Counted from the stretch's first letter, positions 1 through 7,065 are shown. The stretch is 16,572 nucleotides of DNA from Nitrososphaeraceae archaeon (GCA_030038695.1 JASHSN010000623.1:1-16572), one strand, 5' to 3'. Made by a program: numbers and translations. The notes: generated from the sequence alone by a model not told the origin.

Positions 1-275
1 ACAACCACAATGGTATTTCCCATATCACGCCTACGAATGAGGACTGTTGGTACAGAAAAGTAGTTGTCCTAATTTCTGCGTCACGCCTTCTGGGGTAGCA
101 ATGCTCAGCACACGTCTCTGGCGAATCCAAGGGGTCTAGCCAAAATATTCTTTAAAGAGTGAAAGACAAGGATATTAAGAAAATTAGTAAAGTAAAGAGG
201 TAAGTAAGATGAGGCTAAACAAAGTCCAAATGGCTAAGTTCATTACTTACCATTACCAACTTACTTACTACGGCC

Positions 276-873
276 ATGAGAGCCGACTTAACTAGTAACA
301 GACCAACTAAGAAAGAGCAGATACATGAGTTAATTTCCGAAGGCCGGTATACCGATGATGACATCGCGAGGATTGTCGGGACAACTATTCCAAACGTGTA
401 CCTTGAGGAAAAGCGGAGTTCTTGTGAAGCATCGAATAGAACGCAGTGACAGAACCCTATTACTTACCTCAGCAGCACAAGGTCTGTATGCCACCCCAAA
501 GAAGACGGCAAGTCTAGAGTACCAAGAGCTCCTTGACATTCCCCCAATTGACTCAGATGGTATGAAAAAATTGTATACTAATATCATCGAAGGGAAAAAA
601 CCTAATGAGATAATTGCTCCACACGGCTTTCACCCAGCTGTCGTAGAAACAGAATATCATAGATCTCAGAAACTTCATCATGATATGCTATGTAAACGTA
701 TAATATTTGAAGTATTATTGTGGAAGACTAGTATTAAAGGTAATGCACTAATTGATAAGTATAATGAGCAAGGGTGGATCTCTGATGATGATTTGATTGA
801 ACTTCTAAAAGAGTACATGCAAACAATGTATCTACATGGAAGGCAGGTAACAACACCCGGTCCTTTCTATTAG
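276..873 (+). pseudogene. Frameshifted HTH-like protein gene, product unknown
   Basis: Two open frames join into one plausible protein. The first starts at ATG 276 and reads an N-terminal segment with a helix-turn-helix look (TDDDIARIVGTTIPNVY, about residues 27-43) before stopping near 450. The second is open in another frame from 355 to 873; from about 412 it reads SGVLVKHRIERSDRT, then LLDIPPIDSDGMKKLYTNII and a long helical tail. Removing one base within about 405-414 (a G/A-rich run) joins them as ...YLEKSGVLVKHR... without a stop. The joined protein would be about 198 residues. Inference: it was a DNA-binding protein of a small multi-copy archaeal family, now inactivated, or the window has a one-base error. 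It sits beside an integrase remnant, so it may belong to a decayed element. The ATG at 355 is unlikely to be a real start because the first 18 codons after it overlap the HTH in the wrong frame. Confidence 0.55.
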
Positions 874-960
874 ATAGCTTACAATAATTCTGATTCGTCA
901 TCTGCATCAACTGGTTTTCGCATGAAGCATGTATCCTCCATCATCTGCATCTATGTGCTA

Positions 961-1239
961 AATGTCATTCATTAGGCGGGATAACTTGGTTGCCTTATAA
1001 TAGTTGGTGATTGTAGATTCGGTTATTTCGCCTTTTCTGATTCTTTGCCTTTGATAATCTACAAACTACATAAGGCCGTTCCTGTGTCCACGTCAAATCT
1101 TGTCTTGCTTTTGACACAAATTGCTCAGCGTGTTTTTCTAATGTTCACGAGAAAAATATATTGATAAAAAATATTGGAACCTACCAGGATATTGCCTTTT
1201 TGTGTCAGGTGCCTTTAGGACGTACATAAATGTGGCCAT
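961..1239 (-). pseudogene. Tyrosine recombinase (integrase) remnant, N-terminal part
   Basis: Read on the minus strand, three short blocks in three phases line up in order with the N-terminal SAM-like domain of archaeal phage-type integrases. Block one (1239-1138) reads FMYVLKAPDTKRQYPGRF and ends at a TAG. Block two (about 1129-1079) reads AEQFVSKARQDLTWTQ. Block three (1074-961) reads FVDYQRQRIRKGEITEST followed by ITNYYKATKLSRLMNDI, with an internal TAG near its start and another TAG right after. The catalytic C-terminal half (R...HxxR...Y) is not recognisable downstream in 874-960. The gene is therefore dead. It lies about 70 bp from the 3' end of tRNA-Ile, on the same strand, a position typical of elements integrated into tRNA genes. 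Family assignment is by remembered motif similarity, not a search. Confidence 0.72.
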
Positions 1240-1308
1240 CGGACTTTTTTTCTCGATAATGAACAAGTTGTTCTATCATAGTAGAATATGAGTGGGACAA
1301 GATTGATT

Positions 1309-1382
1309 TGGGCCGAAAGGGAGTTGAACCCTCGACCTTTCGATTATCAGTCGAACGCTCCACCAAGCTGAGCTATCGGCCC
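1309..1382 (-). tRNA. tRNA-Ile (anticodon GAU)
   Basis: The minus strand folds into a complete 74-nt cloverleaf. The acceptor stem GGGCCGA pairs with TCGGCCC, the D stem GCTC with GAGC, and the anticodon stem TTCGA with TCGAA around loop CTGATAA, giving anticodon GAT. The variable loop is AGGTC and the T arm is GAGGG-TTCAACT-CCCTT. The discriminator base is A, CCA is not encoded, and there is no intron. A TATA-like box lies about 25 bp upstream. The gene borders an integrase remnant and could be the integration target of the former element. Confidence 0.96.
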
Positions 1383-1404
1383 CGTTGAAATCTGTGAAAG
1401 TGTT

Positions 1405-1411
1405 ATTTAAT
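1405..1411 (-). promoter_or_regulatory. TATA box of tRNA-Ile
   Basis: Minus-strand TTAAATA lies 23-29 bases upstream of the tRNA 5' end, the usual archaeal box A distance. The other two tRNA genes in the window have boxes at comparable distances. Confidence 0.6.
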
Positions 1412-1490
1412 CGTGTGGCTCGAATACCTTCTAACATCTTGAGATATTCCAAATGCATAAGAATATCGTATTATATAGATCGCATCGTAA

Positions 1491-2309
1491 ATGGCTGAAT
1501 CAATCAGTAATATAGCCATAATGACAAAAGCAAATAGTATTCAAGCCGAGGAAGCAGCCTTGAGAATCACAGAAATATTAACAGGTCGAAACATCAAAGT
1601 CTATTCTGCATCTCCGTTGATAATCGAAGGTAGCCGACCGGTTCATGCAGAAGATCTCCGAAAACTTGATCTAGACATAGTCTTTGCAATTGGCGGGGAT
1701 GGTACAACATTAAGAGCGTTTAGACATATTCCGTGTGAGACACCTTTACTCAGTGTTAATGTGGGTGGCAACAGAGGCATTCTGTCGGAAACAGGGATTG
1801 ATTCATTGGACGAATCCATTAATGCCATTCTTTCAGGCCACTATTTTCGTGAAAGCCGTATAAGAATACAAGGATTTGTAGGGAAGATCACGTTTCCAGC
1901 CGCATTGAATGATATCGTAGTAACAAGAGTGAATCTCGCGAGAACCCCTATGCTATCCATAAAGATGATGGGCGACGTGATAGAGCACAGAATGGATGGC
2001 ATTATAATTTCTACTCCGACAGGCTCCACAGGACACTCCTTCTCAATCGGCGGCCCAGTTCTATACGAAGGATTGGAATCACTGCTTCTTTCGCCAATCG
2101 CACCTGTGAATAGAATGCCACAACTAGTAATTCCAGCCAACGAGGTCGAAATTAAGAGTACTAATGATGCAAACTTAGTGGTAGACGGGCAGGAAATATT
2201 TCGAATTGCAGCTGACGAACCACTCAAAATTTTTCGCTATCCATATAACGCAAATTTCATCCGTATAAGGAAAAGGGGATTGAGACAGATTGTCAAGCTC
2301 GGATTCTAG
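1491..2309 (+). CDS. nadK: NAD kinase
   Basis: Phosphorylates NAD to NADP in the cytosol, the only route to NADP(H) for biosynthesis. The 272-residue length fits archaeal ATP/polyphosphate-NAD kinases. Visible motifs: GGDGT at 68-72 with catalytic Asp70 (in FAIGGDGTTLRAF), the NVGGNRGILSE segment at 90-100 in place of the common NxGxLGFL, ALND at 138-141, and TPTGSTGHSFSIGGP at 175-189, the conserved NAD-binding signature with H-S where many bacterial enzymes have Y-S. VVDGQE near 231-236 fits the C-terminal dinucleotide-binding region. The start ATG has AT-rich DNA upstream (TATA-like stretch around 1469-1478). The 3' end overlaps the Nob1 frame by 20 bases, so the two are probably co-transcribed and translationally coupled. 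The gene diverges from tRNA-Ile. Confidence 0.95.
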   Translation: MAESISNIAIMTKANSIQAEEAALRITEILTGRNIKVYSASPLIIEGSRPVHAEDLRKLDLDIVFAIGGDGTTLRAFRHIPCETPLLSVNVGGNRGILSETGIDSLDESINAILSGHYFRESRIRIQGFVGKITFPAALNDIVVTRVNLARTPMLSIKMMGDVIEHRMDGIIISTPTGSTGHSFSIGGPVLYEGLESLLLSPIAPVNRMPQLVIPANEVEIKSTNDANLVVDGQEIFRIAADEPLKIFRYPYNANFIRIRKRGLRQIVKLGF

Positions 2310-2811
2310 CGAATTTGTTTTGGATGCAAGCGCATTTTACGCAGGTATACCGTTCCAGTCTTCGAAGAACTGCATTACTACCAACGCTGTTTATGAAGAA
2401 GTGAGACATATAAGAAGATCTTACTCTCCACTAGAAGCACTAATTGATGCAGGTAATTTAATAATAATGGAGCCTGAATTGACATCATTCAATAAAGTGA
2501 TCGCCTGCGCAAAAAAAACTGGAGATTACAGGAAACTATCACAGGCAGATATTTCGATAATTGCTCTCGCCCTTCAGCTTGATAAAACTCTAATTTCAGA
2601 CGATTTTGCTGTGGGGAATGTTGCGACTTTCTTGAAAATCCCGGTCAGAACACTCGCTTTTAAGGGCATAAGTGAATTGAGGGCATGGGTATGGTTTTGC
2701 AAGTCGTGCGCTAGGGTCTACAACTATCGCATTAGCGTTTGCCAGATATGTGGGTCGAAGCTCAGACGAAGATTCACGGTCATAACTGACACGACACCTG
2801 ACACACTTTGA
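2290..2811 (+). CDS. nob1: rRNA maturation endonuclease Nob1 (PIN domain plus zinc ribbon)
   Basis: Endonuclease expected to trim the 3' end of pre-16S rRNA during small-subunit maturation. The N-terminal PIN domain (about 8-120) shows the acidic set: Asp12 in VLDASAFYAG, Glu36/Glu37 in TNAVYEEV, Asp87 in LSQADISIIALAL, and Asp104/Asp105 in LISDDFAVGNVA. A C-terminal zinc ribbon follows with CKSC (137-140) and CQIC (151-154). The PIN-ribbon order and 173-residue length match archaeal Nob1. The start is taken as TTG at 2290, inside the end of nadK. This is the first start that keeps the whole first beta strand, and coupling to the upstream gene would help initiation. The TTG is less certain than the frame itself. 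It converges with the TrmB-type gene, with 45 bp between the stops. Confidence 0.9.
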   Translation: MSSSDSSEFVLDASAFYAGIPFQSSKNCITTNAVYEEVRHIRRSYSPLEALIDAGNLIIMEPELTSFNKVIACAKKTGDYRKLSQADISIIALALQLDKTLISDDFAVGNVATFLKIPVRTLAFKGISELRAWVWFCKSCARVYNYRISVCQICGSKLRRRFTVITDTTPDTL

Positions 2812-2856
2812 AAGGAATCTACTGGTCTCAGCATCCGATCCTCTATGTTAGTTGAT

Positions 2857-4017
2857 TCACTTTGAAAGCTTAATGTGAATACAATTCTCGCCACCATTAT
2901 TTTTGAAGTTTCGTATTATCTTAGGTTCATAGCCATTATTCCTAAGGTATGATACAAGCAGCACCACCCAGTGAGATACAAACTCGGTGCCAGCCTTTGA
3001 TCTGATACTCAATATGTTATTAATTTTGTCATGGATTAAATCACCAGAACAACTTAAGTGCAACGCACAGTCAACAATGGTCAACATGTCATCTAAGTTC
3101 GTATCATATATTTGAATTCCATATTTCTGCGCAGACTTAATTAGGTCTGGTGTAAGATCATCAGGAGTTTTAGAAGTCTCTGCCAGGATATTCGCATTCT
3201 CAAGTATCTTGATTAACTTGTCTGCTTTCCATACAAGATTTGGGTGCACATTTACAATTTGCCTTACATCGAACGCATTGTTCCACTCTAGGTCGAAATT
3301 TCGCAATTGAGACACACCAAAAACGTCAATAGATACAAAAAGAGCGCCTTTTCCGTTACTGCTATCCACTGCGACCATATGACTAGAATCGATAATTATC
3401 AGGTTAGAGGGCACGTTTCCAATTCTCATATCGATGTCTTCAGGAATCGAGGTCAAGTTCTCATTTCCAAGACATTGAGTCGCTAATAACAGCCTTATTT
3501 TGACCCCAGCAGTAACAGCCTTGATCATGGCTAATCTACATCTTGACATGAGTTGTATTCCCCACCCATCCAAAGCAGCATAAACAGAGGACTTCGAATT
3601 AGCTATTAGACTCGTGATTTTTTCTAATGTAGAATTCGGATCTAGTATGTAATATCGCCTTTCCTCAGAAGCTTTAGGTTTTTGGTCTTCCGTCAGCCTC
3701 TGAAGCTTTTCCACTATCTTTTTCATATTTTTTGACCTCCGCTCGTAGAGCTTTACTATATCACTAAAGGCCTCCTCAGGAGGGATCGCACTACAAATTA
3801 AAGGCTTCGACTGAGAAACGATGGATAATCTTTTTTTCTCTAATTTCTTTAGAGTTGAATACACCTTTGTACGAGGTAGATTTGCATAGTATGATATTTC
3901 GCTCGCTGCAAGAGACCCTTTGCGTATCATTGTGAGATAGGCTCCTGCTTCATATCGTGAAAGGCCTAATTCTTCTAAGCTACCTACTAGATCGCTAGTG
4001 CTATGTCCCCTGTGCAT
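2857..4017 (-). CDS. TrmB-family transcriptional regulator
   Basis: Predicted DNA-binding regulator of the archaeal TrmB family. Residues about 9-75 form the winged-helix TrmB domain (LEELGLSRYEAGAYLTMI, then AASEISYYANLPRTKVYSTL and the KLEKKRLSIV wing). A basic helical linker at about 85-112 (YERRSKNMKKIVEKLQRL) suits a dimerising coiled coil. Residues 120-240 resemble the effector-sensing, PLD-like region of TrmB proteins, with YYILDPNSTLEKI and AVTAGVKIRLLLA. A further domain of about 110 residues (275-386) is not recognised; it has the look of a second alpha/beta sensor and is longer than in minimal TrmB proteins. The known family senses sugars or other small metabolites; the ligand here is unknown. 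The gene starts at ATG 4017 and diverges from the CdvB-like gene, so the 170-bp gap between them could hold shared operators. Confidence 0.85.
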   Translation of the reverse strand: MHRGHSTSDLVGSLEELGLSRYEAGAYLTMIRKGSLAASEISYYANLPRTKVYSTLKKLEKKRLSIVSQSKPLICSAIPPEEAFSDIVKLYERRSKNMKKIVEKLQRLTEDQKPKASEERRYYILDPNSTLEKITSLIANSKSSVYAALDGWGIQLMSRCRLAMIKAVTAGVKIRLLLATQCLGNENLTSIPEDIDMRIGNVPSNLIIIDSSHMVAVDSSNGKGALFVSIDVFGVSQLRNFDLEWNNAFDVRQIVNVHPNLVWKADKLIKILENANILAETSKTPDDLTPDLIKSAQKYGIQIYDTNLDDMLTIVDCALHLSCSGDLIHDKINNILSIRSKAGTEFVSHWVVLLVSYLRNNGYEPKIIRNFKNNGGENCIHIKLSK

Positions 4018-4187
4018 AAGAGCTATTCAGAAATTGCTGACTTTGACTAAAGGTAAAGATAATAGTTAAATTCATTGAATCAAAGTTAGAAAAAATACTG
4101 AGCTGTTACCTTCTTCGATAGTAACCGTAGTTACGAATTTATTCACTACATGTGTGGTATTAAGGATAGTAGTCGGTCCAAATATGA

Positions 4188-4742
4188 ATGAAATATAACT
4201 CCAGATGGGTGAAAAGAGAATTCCAAGGGGGAACTTGTGGGGAGAATTCAAATGGTGTTTCACTACAACCAAGGATTGAGGCGATTAGAAGTCATATCAC
4301 CGAGCAGATTATTGAGCTTGAACGAGTAAGATGTCAATCAAATTCCGATAGTATCATTAGAAATACAACGCTCAAAGGTCATGATGATGTTTACTATCCA
4401 GGCTTGTTTCAACGTGCAAATCCAAAACTAAATCAAATTACGCATATGTCAAAATCGTTGCTGGAGAGGTTGATAAACCAATTGAGTAACGTCTCTGATC
4501 TTGGTGGTCTAGTAATCGTTTTAACCCCTGCCGTTGCGATACTTAAGAATATTCGGTCATTGCTGAATCCATGTATACCTGATTCCTGTCAAGAACTGAG
4601 ATATATTTGCGAACTAACGGAAATTGTCCTAGTCGATGCTGCACAATTGGGTGGATACACAATAAATTTTCAAACAGCAAATGAAAGTGCCACGCGACTA
4701 ATAGCTGAGGCATCAACATCCAAAATAGTACATTATCGATGA
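4188..4742 (+). CDS. CdvB/ESCRT-III-like (Snf7 family) paralogue, diverged
   Basis: Resembles archaeal CdvB proteins, the ESCRT-III-like filaments that constrict the cell neck at division. The 184 residues follow the family plan. A start with a basic Trp patch (SRWVKREF) leads to LQPRIEAIRSHITEQIIELE, the first helix of the hairpin. Then come a diverged second helix (about 60-85), ERLINQLSNVSDLGGLVIVL (about 93-112, family LRLxTVxxLGD), TPAVAILKNIRSLL, and a terminal IVLVDAAQLGGYTINFQTAN. The last part is typical of the helix that precedes the autoinhibitory tail. The usual charged residues in the middle are partly lost, and several Cys and Asn appear, so this copy is evolving fast or decaying. 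No cdvA or cdvC neighbour is present, so it is an orphan paralogue rather than the main cdv operon. The assignment is from motif recall; a coiled-coil protein of another family is the alternative. Confidence 0.62.
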   Translation: MKYNSRWVKREFQGGTCGENSNGVSLQPRIEAIRSHITEQIIELERVRCQSNSDSIIRNTTLKGHDDVYYPGLFQRANPKLNQITHMSKSLLERLINQLSNVSDLGGLVIVLTPAVAILKNIRSLLNPCIPDSCQELRYICELTEIVLVDAAQLGGYTINFQTANESATRLIAEASTSKIVHYR

Positions 4743-5475
4743 TACTATTCGAGTTCTAACAATAATTTTGTTGGTAGGTATATCGGCAAGAACGCGAACC
4801 TCTGCATACAGGCATATTCGCCCAGCTGACGATCTGTTTGATCTGGCTGTCACGATAATCCGAACATGGACCCTATTGGTCAAACTGAGATTTACCTTCA
4901 ATCTACCTATATGATTACATGGTCTGCAATTCTGAAGTTCAGCACCTACTCTTGCCATCGTTGAACGTAACAGGGATCTTTGACGCTGGATTTCAGATTA
5001 TTGCCTCAATGATAGGCACGCTCGGCGATTTCCCGGGGTGAGGTTTTTGTATTGTTACGCTCGCCAGATAAGAAGTCGCCACAATAAAAACGGTTGAATG
5101 AATCTGATCCTCCACATACTCACACTGACTAGGAAGAAACAGGAACTAGTCAATGATTAATTGATTGTGGCGCGACCTCTGGCTGTCCACTCCGGACCTT
5201 TTCACTTAATGATTTAACATCTATCATACAAGTTGGGTGAGTATGTTTTTTATTACCTAGTCCGTCTGGATTGTATAAATTATCAAACTAATATAGCAGG
5301 AATATGTGGATTCCCTTACACCATTCGTTTGCATAATCTAACCGACATAATTGTGTTAAATCTATCTAATTGCGTGCGTGTCGTTTTTGATCTAAAACGT
5401 GTGGATTTGATACATTAAAGCTAAGGGTTTCTTTTTTCGTTTGGCGAACCTCAATCTTATAAAATCACGAACTAG
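4743..5475. other. Gene-poor stretch of 733 bp
   Basis: No convincing gene is seen. Short open frames exist on both strands (minus 4958-4713, 81 codons; plus 5233-5418, 61 codons from a TTG), but neither shows a known motif, plausible composition or a supporting promoter. Minus-strand readings around 4713-4990 contain protein-like fragments interrupted by stops, which may be the trace of an old gene. This is a weak impression only. The stretch ends at tRNA-Ser. Confidence 0.4.
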
Positions 5476-5521
5476 CGCCGGGAGTGGGACTTGAACCCAC
5501 GAGTCCCGAAAGACATCAGCT

Positions 5522-5546
5522 AGCACGTCCAGGAATTCATATTGAT
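5522..5546 (-). other. Canonical-position intron (37/38) of tRNA-Ser
   Basis: A 25-nt insertion separates G37 and A38 of the anticodon loop. A relaxed bulge-helix-bulge can be drawn. Loop bases C32, C34 and G35 pair with intron bases, with a U-U mismatch at position 33. Three-base bulges AG^A and CU^A carry the cuts, and there is a short U-A, C-G inner helix. The boundary could shift by one base because both junctions are followed by A. Confidence 0.75.
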
Positions 5547-5562
5547 CTCGAGGCTGACCCCT

Positions 5563-5578
5563 ATTAGGGTCGTCGACT
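5563..5578 (-). other. Non-canonical D-loop intron of tRNA-Ser
   Basis: A 16-nt insertion lies between the two A residues that follow G18 G19 U20 (about position 21/22). The fold is convincing: exon UAGG pairs perfectly with intron CCUA as the 4-bp central helix, the two three-base bulges are UA^A and AU^A, and the inner intron helix is GUC/GAC. Removal restores a normal D loop and the CCC/GGG D stem. Confidence 0.75.
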
Positions 5579-5600
5579 TACCTAGCTTGGGTACCCCGGC

Positions 5601-6091
5601 ATGGATTCTGAAAGGACGTTGCAATTTAATGTTTTTACTATCGAGTATCCAATTACGAATCACCGCTCATGATCATAGACGATATTAGATCATGCTTCTG
5701 TGTCTAGGGTTACAAGACATAGGGATAGAAATCACGGACTAACCATCACGAATATTTTACTTTTAACTTGTTAGTGCAGATGCTGATACATAGTTGGATC
5801 GATATTCACCGTCACGAAATGCAAATGAATATGTGAACGCAGGTCTAAGATATGTACCTGGAAAAACATGTACGTAGAGTTGTCATATAAGATCGACCCC
5901 GAGTCCTTTGCTTAATTATTCTTTACATTTTTATTATTATCAACTGCCAAAGACAATAATTATCTAAGTTATAGTTATATCACGAGATCCAGATGAATAC
6001 TTCATGATTAAAATGCAGCAGTAATTTCGCCAAGTCAAATATAGTTGATTTGGCTAATGCAAACGAGTAGGCCACGACCAAGAAGTCACTA
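5601..6091. other. Non-coding stretch of 491 bp
   Basis: Apart from the tRNA-Ser promoter at its left edge, no gene is seen. All open frames are short and lack motifs. Small imperfect inverted repeats occur (for example TGTCT...AGACA at about 5700-5720), but nothing stands out as a structured RNA. The right end is AT-rich and leads into the secreted-peptide gene. Confidence 0.4.
5623..5630 (-). promoter_or_regulatory. TATA box of tRNA-Ser
   Basis: Minus-strand ATTAAATT is 23-30 bases upstream of the tRNA 5' end, matching archaeal box A spacing. Confidence 0.55.
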
Positions 6092-6358
6092 GTGATCTTT
6101 GCTATAGTCTTGATAATTGGAGCTTTAGCTCCGTTGCAGGAATCTCAGGCGCAGTCAAATGTGATTCATAGCGGACAACAACAACAGGTTGGCCAATCCG
6201 CTAATTGCAGAAACAATGTGACCTGCACTGATATAGGCCTAATCAGTTTTGTGACGACACCTAACCAGGAAAGAAACGTTACAAAGCTGAATTTAGATCA
6301 AAGACAATCAACCACCGTGCAAAAGGATACCACGCCGTTCATTTTGCCATTTCCATAA
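6092..6358 (+). CDS. Small secreted protein, unknown function
   Basis: An 88-residue frame with a clear signal-peptide core (IFAIVLIIGALAP) ending in QESQAQ, a plausible cleavage region. A short Gln/Asn-rich mature part follows with two close cysteines (CRNNVTC) and N-x-T/S sequons (NNVT, RNVT). Glutamine- and asparagine-rich secreted peptides of this look are common in ammonia-oxidising archaea. The start is uncertain. The GTG at 6092 lacks the usual basic residues before the hydrophobic core, yet in-frame codons just upstream encode T-T-K-K-S-L and are cut off by a TAG at 6068. A mutated or non-standard start is therefore possible. No neighbour is close enough to suggest an operon. Confidence 0.55.
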   Translation: MIFAIVLIIGALAPLQESQAQSNVIHSGQQQQVGQSANCRNNVTCTDIGLISFVTTPNQERNVTKLNLDQRQSTTVQKDTTPFILPFP

Positions 6359-6538
6359 CAAGCTCTACGTAAATTTAAGTAATACAATAAGAATATTAAC
6401 TAAACTTCGCATCCCTAGAGTAAGGATAATCACTTCCCGTATCCCCGTCTATACCATAATCGCGACGACGACGAAATTTTAGACAACGCTTGCACTAGGA
6501 GTCAGTCAGACTCTTGATTCTTCCTGTCGAGGAATAAA

Positions 6539-6547
6539 TTATATAAA
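6539..6547 (+). promoter_or_regulatory. TATA box for the gene at 6568
   Basis: TTATATAAA is centred 25 bases before ATG 6568, which predicts a leaderless or nearly leaderless mRNA. Confidence 0.6.
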
Positions 6548-6567
6548 GAGGATTATCATTTTATACT

Positions 6568-7065
6568 ATGCTAGCTTCATCTCTAAAGCCGCCAAATCGT
6601 GAAGAAGTATCGAAATTAACTATGGTTGATATAGCAATAATGAACGGTTTAGCAGACTCTCTTAGAAATATACTTAAAAAATACATCCAAATTGATCCGT
6701 ATACGATGCCAGATCCATTTGGACCTGAAGACGAGTACAATTATTCAGTTATTTTGGATAGGGAAGAACCACGGAGAGTAGTTGCTATGATAAAAGACGA
6801 GTACAATTATTCAGTTATTTTGGATAGGGAAGAACCACGGAGAGTAGTTGCTATGATTGCCAGTAAGTTAGAATCACTACCACAACTTCCGTGGGATGAC
6901 ATATTGGGTGATCGTTTGATAAGATTATCATTATCAAGATCAGACGCTAATGCTCTAAAAAATGAACTGATGCCCAAGGATACAAACAACTTTTACCAAT
7001 ACAGACGGTCTGGCAAAGTCAACGGCTACATAATGTTTGCGTTTCAGATTTGTGGGCAGCGTTAA
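6568..7065 (+). CDS. Unknown protein with a 22-residue tandem duplication
   Basis: A 165-residue soluble protein that I do not recognise. The N-terminal half is helical (VDIAIMNGLADSLRNILKKY). The middle holds two identical copies of a beta-like block, DEYNYSVILDREEPRRVVAM, at about 54-73 and 76-95. The C-terminal part reads LPWDDILGDRLIRLSLS, then a basic tail. At DNA level the two copies are identical over 64 bases with a 66-base period, so the duplication is recent and kept the frame. Without it the protein would be about 143 residues. There are no membrane segments or cysteine clusters; a single Cys lies near the end. The start ATG 6568 is supported by a TATA box 25 bases upstream. Whether the longer form is functional cannot be told from the sequence. 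Confidence 0.65.
   Translation: MLASSLKPPNREEVSKLTMVDIAIMNGLADSLRNILKKYIQIDPYTMPDPFGPEDEYNYSVILDREEPRRVVAMIKDEYNYSVILDREEPRRVVAMIASKLESLPQLPWDDILGDRLIRLSLSRSDANALKNELMPKDTNNFYQYRRSGKVNGYIMFAFQICGQR
6728..6857 (+). repeat. Perfect tandem duplication, 66-bp period
   Basis: Bases 6728-6791 and 6794-6857 are identical (64 bases), separated by two bases. The unit is a multiple of three, so it adds 22 codons in frame. Confidence 0.95.

Larger units (their letters stand above)
5476..5600 (-). tRNA. tRNA-Ser (anticodon CGA) with two introns
   Basis: The minus strand encodes a 125-nt precursor that becomes a regular 84-nt class II tRNA when 16 and 25 nt are removed. The acceptor GCCGGGG pairs with TCCCGGC (one G-T). 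The D stem is CCC/GGG, and the anticodon stem TCAGC/GCTGA holds loop CTCGAGA, anticodon CGA at 5548-5550. The variable arm has stem GTC/GAC with loop TTTCGG. The T arm is GTGGG-TTCAAGT-CCCAC. The discriminator is G, which together with the long variable arm fits serine. CCA is not encoded. Without the D-loop intron the D stem cannot form normally. A TATA-like box lies upstream at about 5623-5630. Confidence 0.9.

Noticed and set aside
1..199. Search for a gene fragment at the left edge
   Set aside because: The longest reading from the edge is 20 codons before a stop; no motif on either strand.
4713..4958. Minus-strand 81-codon frame overlapping the end of the CdvB-like gene
   Set aside because: No known motif, odd composition rich in Arg and Val, overlaps a better-supported gene, no clear promoter.
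5233..5418. Plus-strand 61-codon frame starting with TTG
   Set aside because: AT-rich region where such frames arise by chance; no motif and no promoter at suitable spacing.
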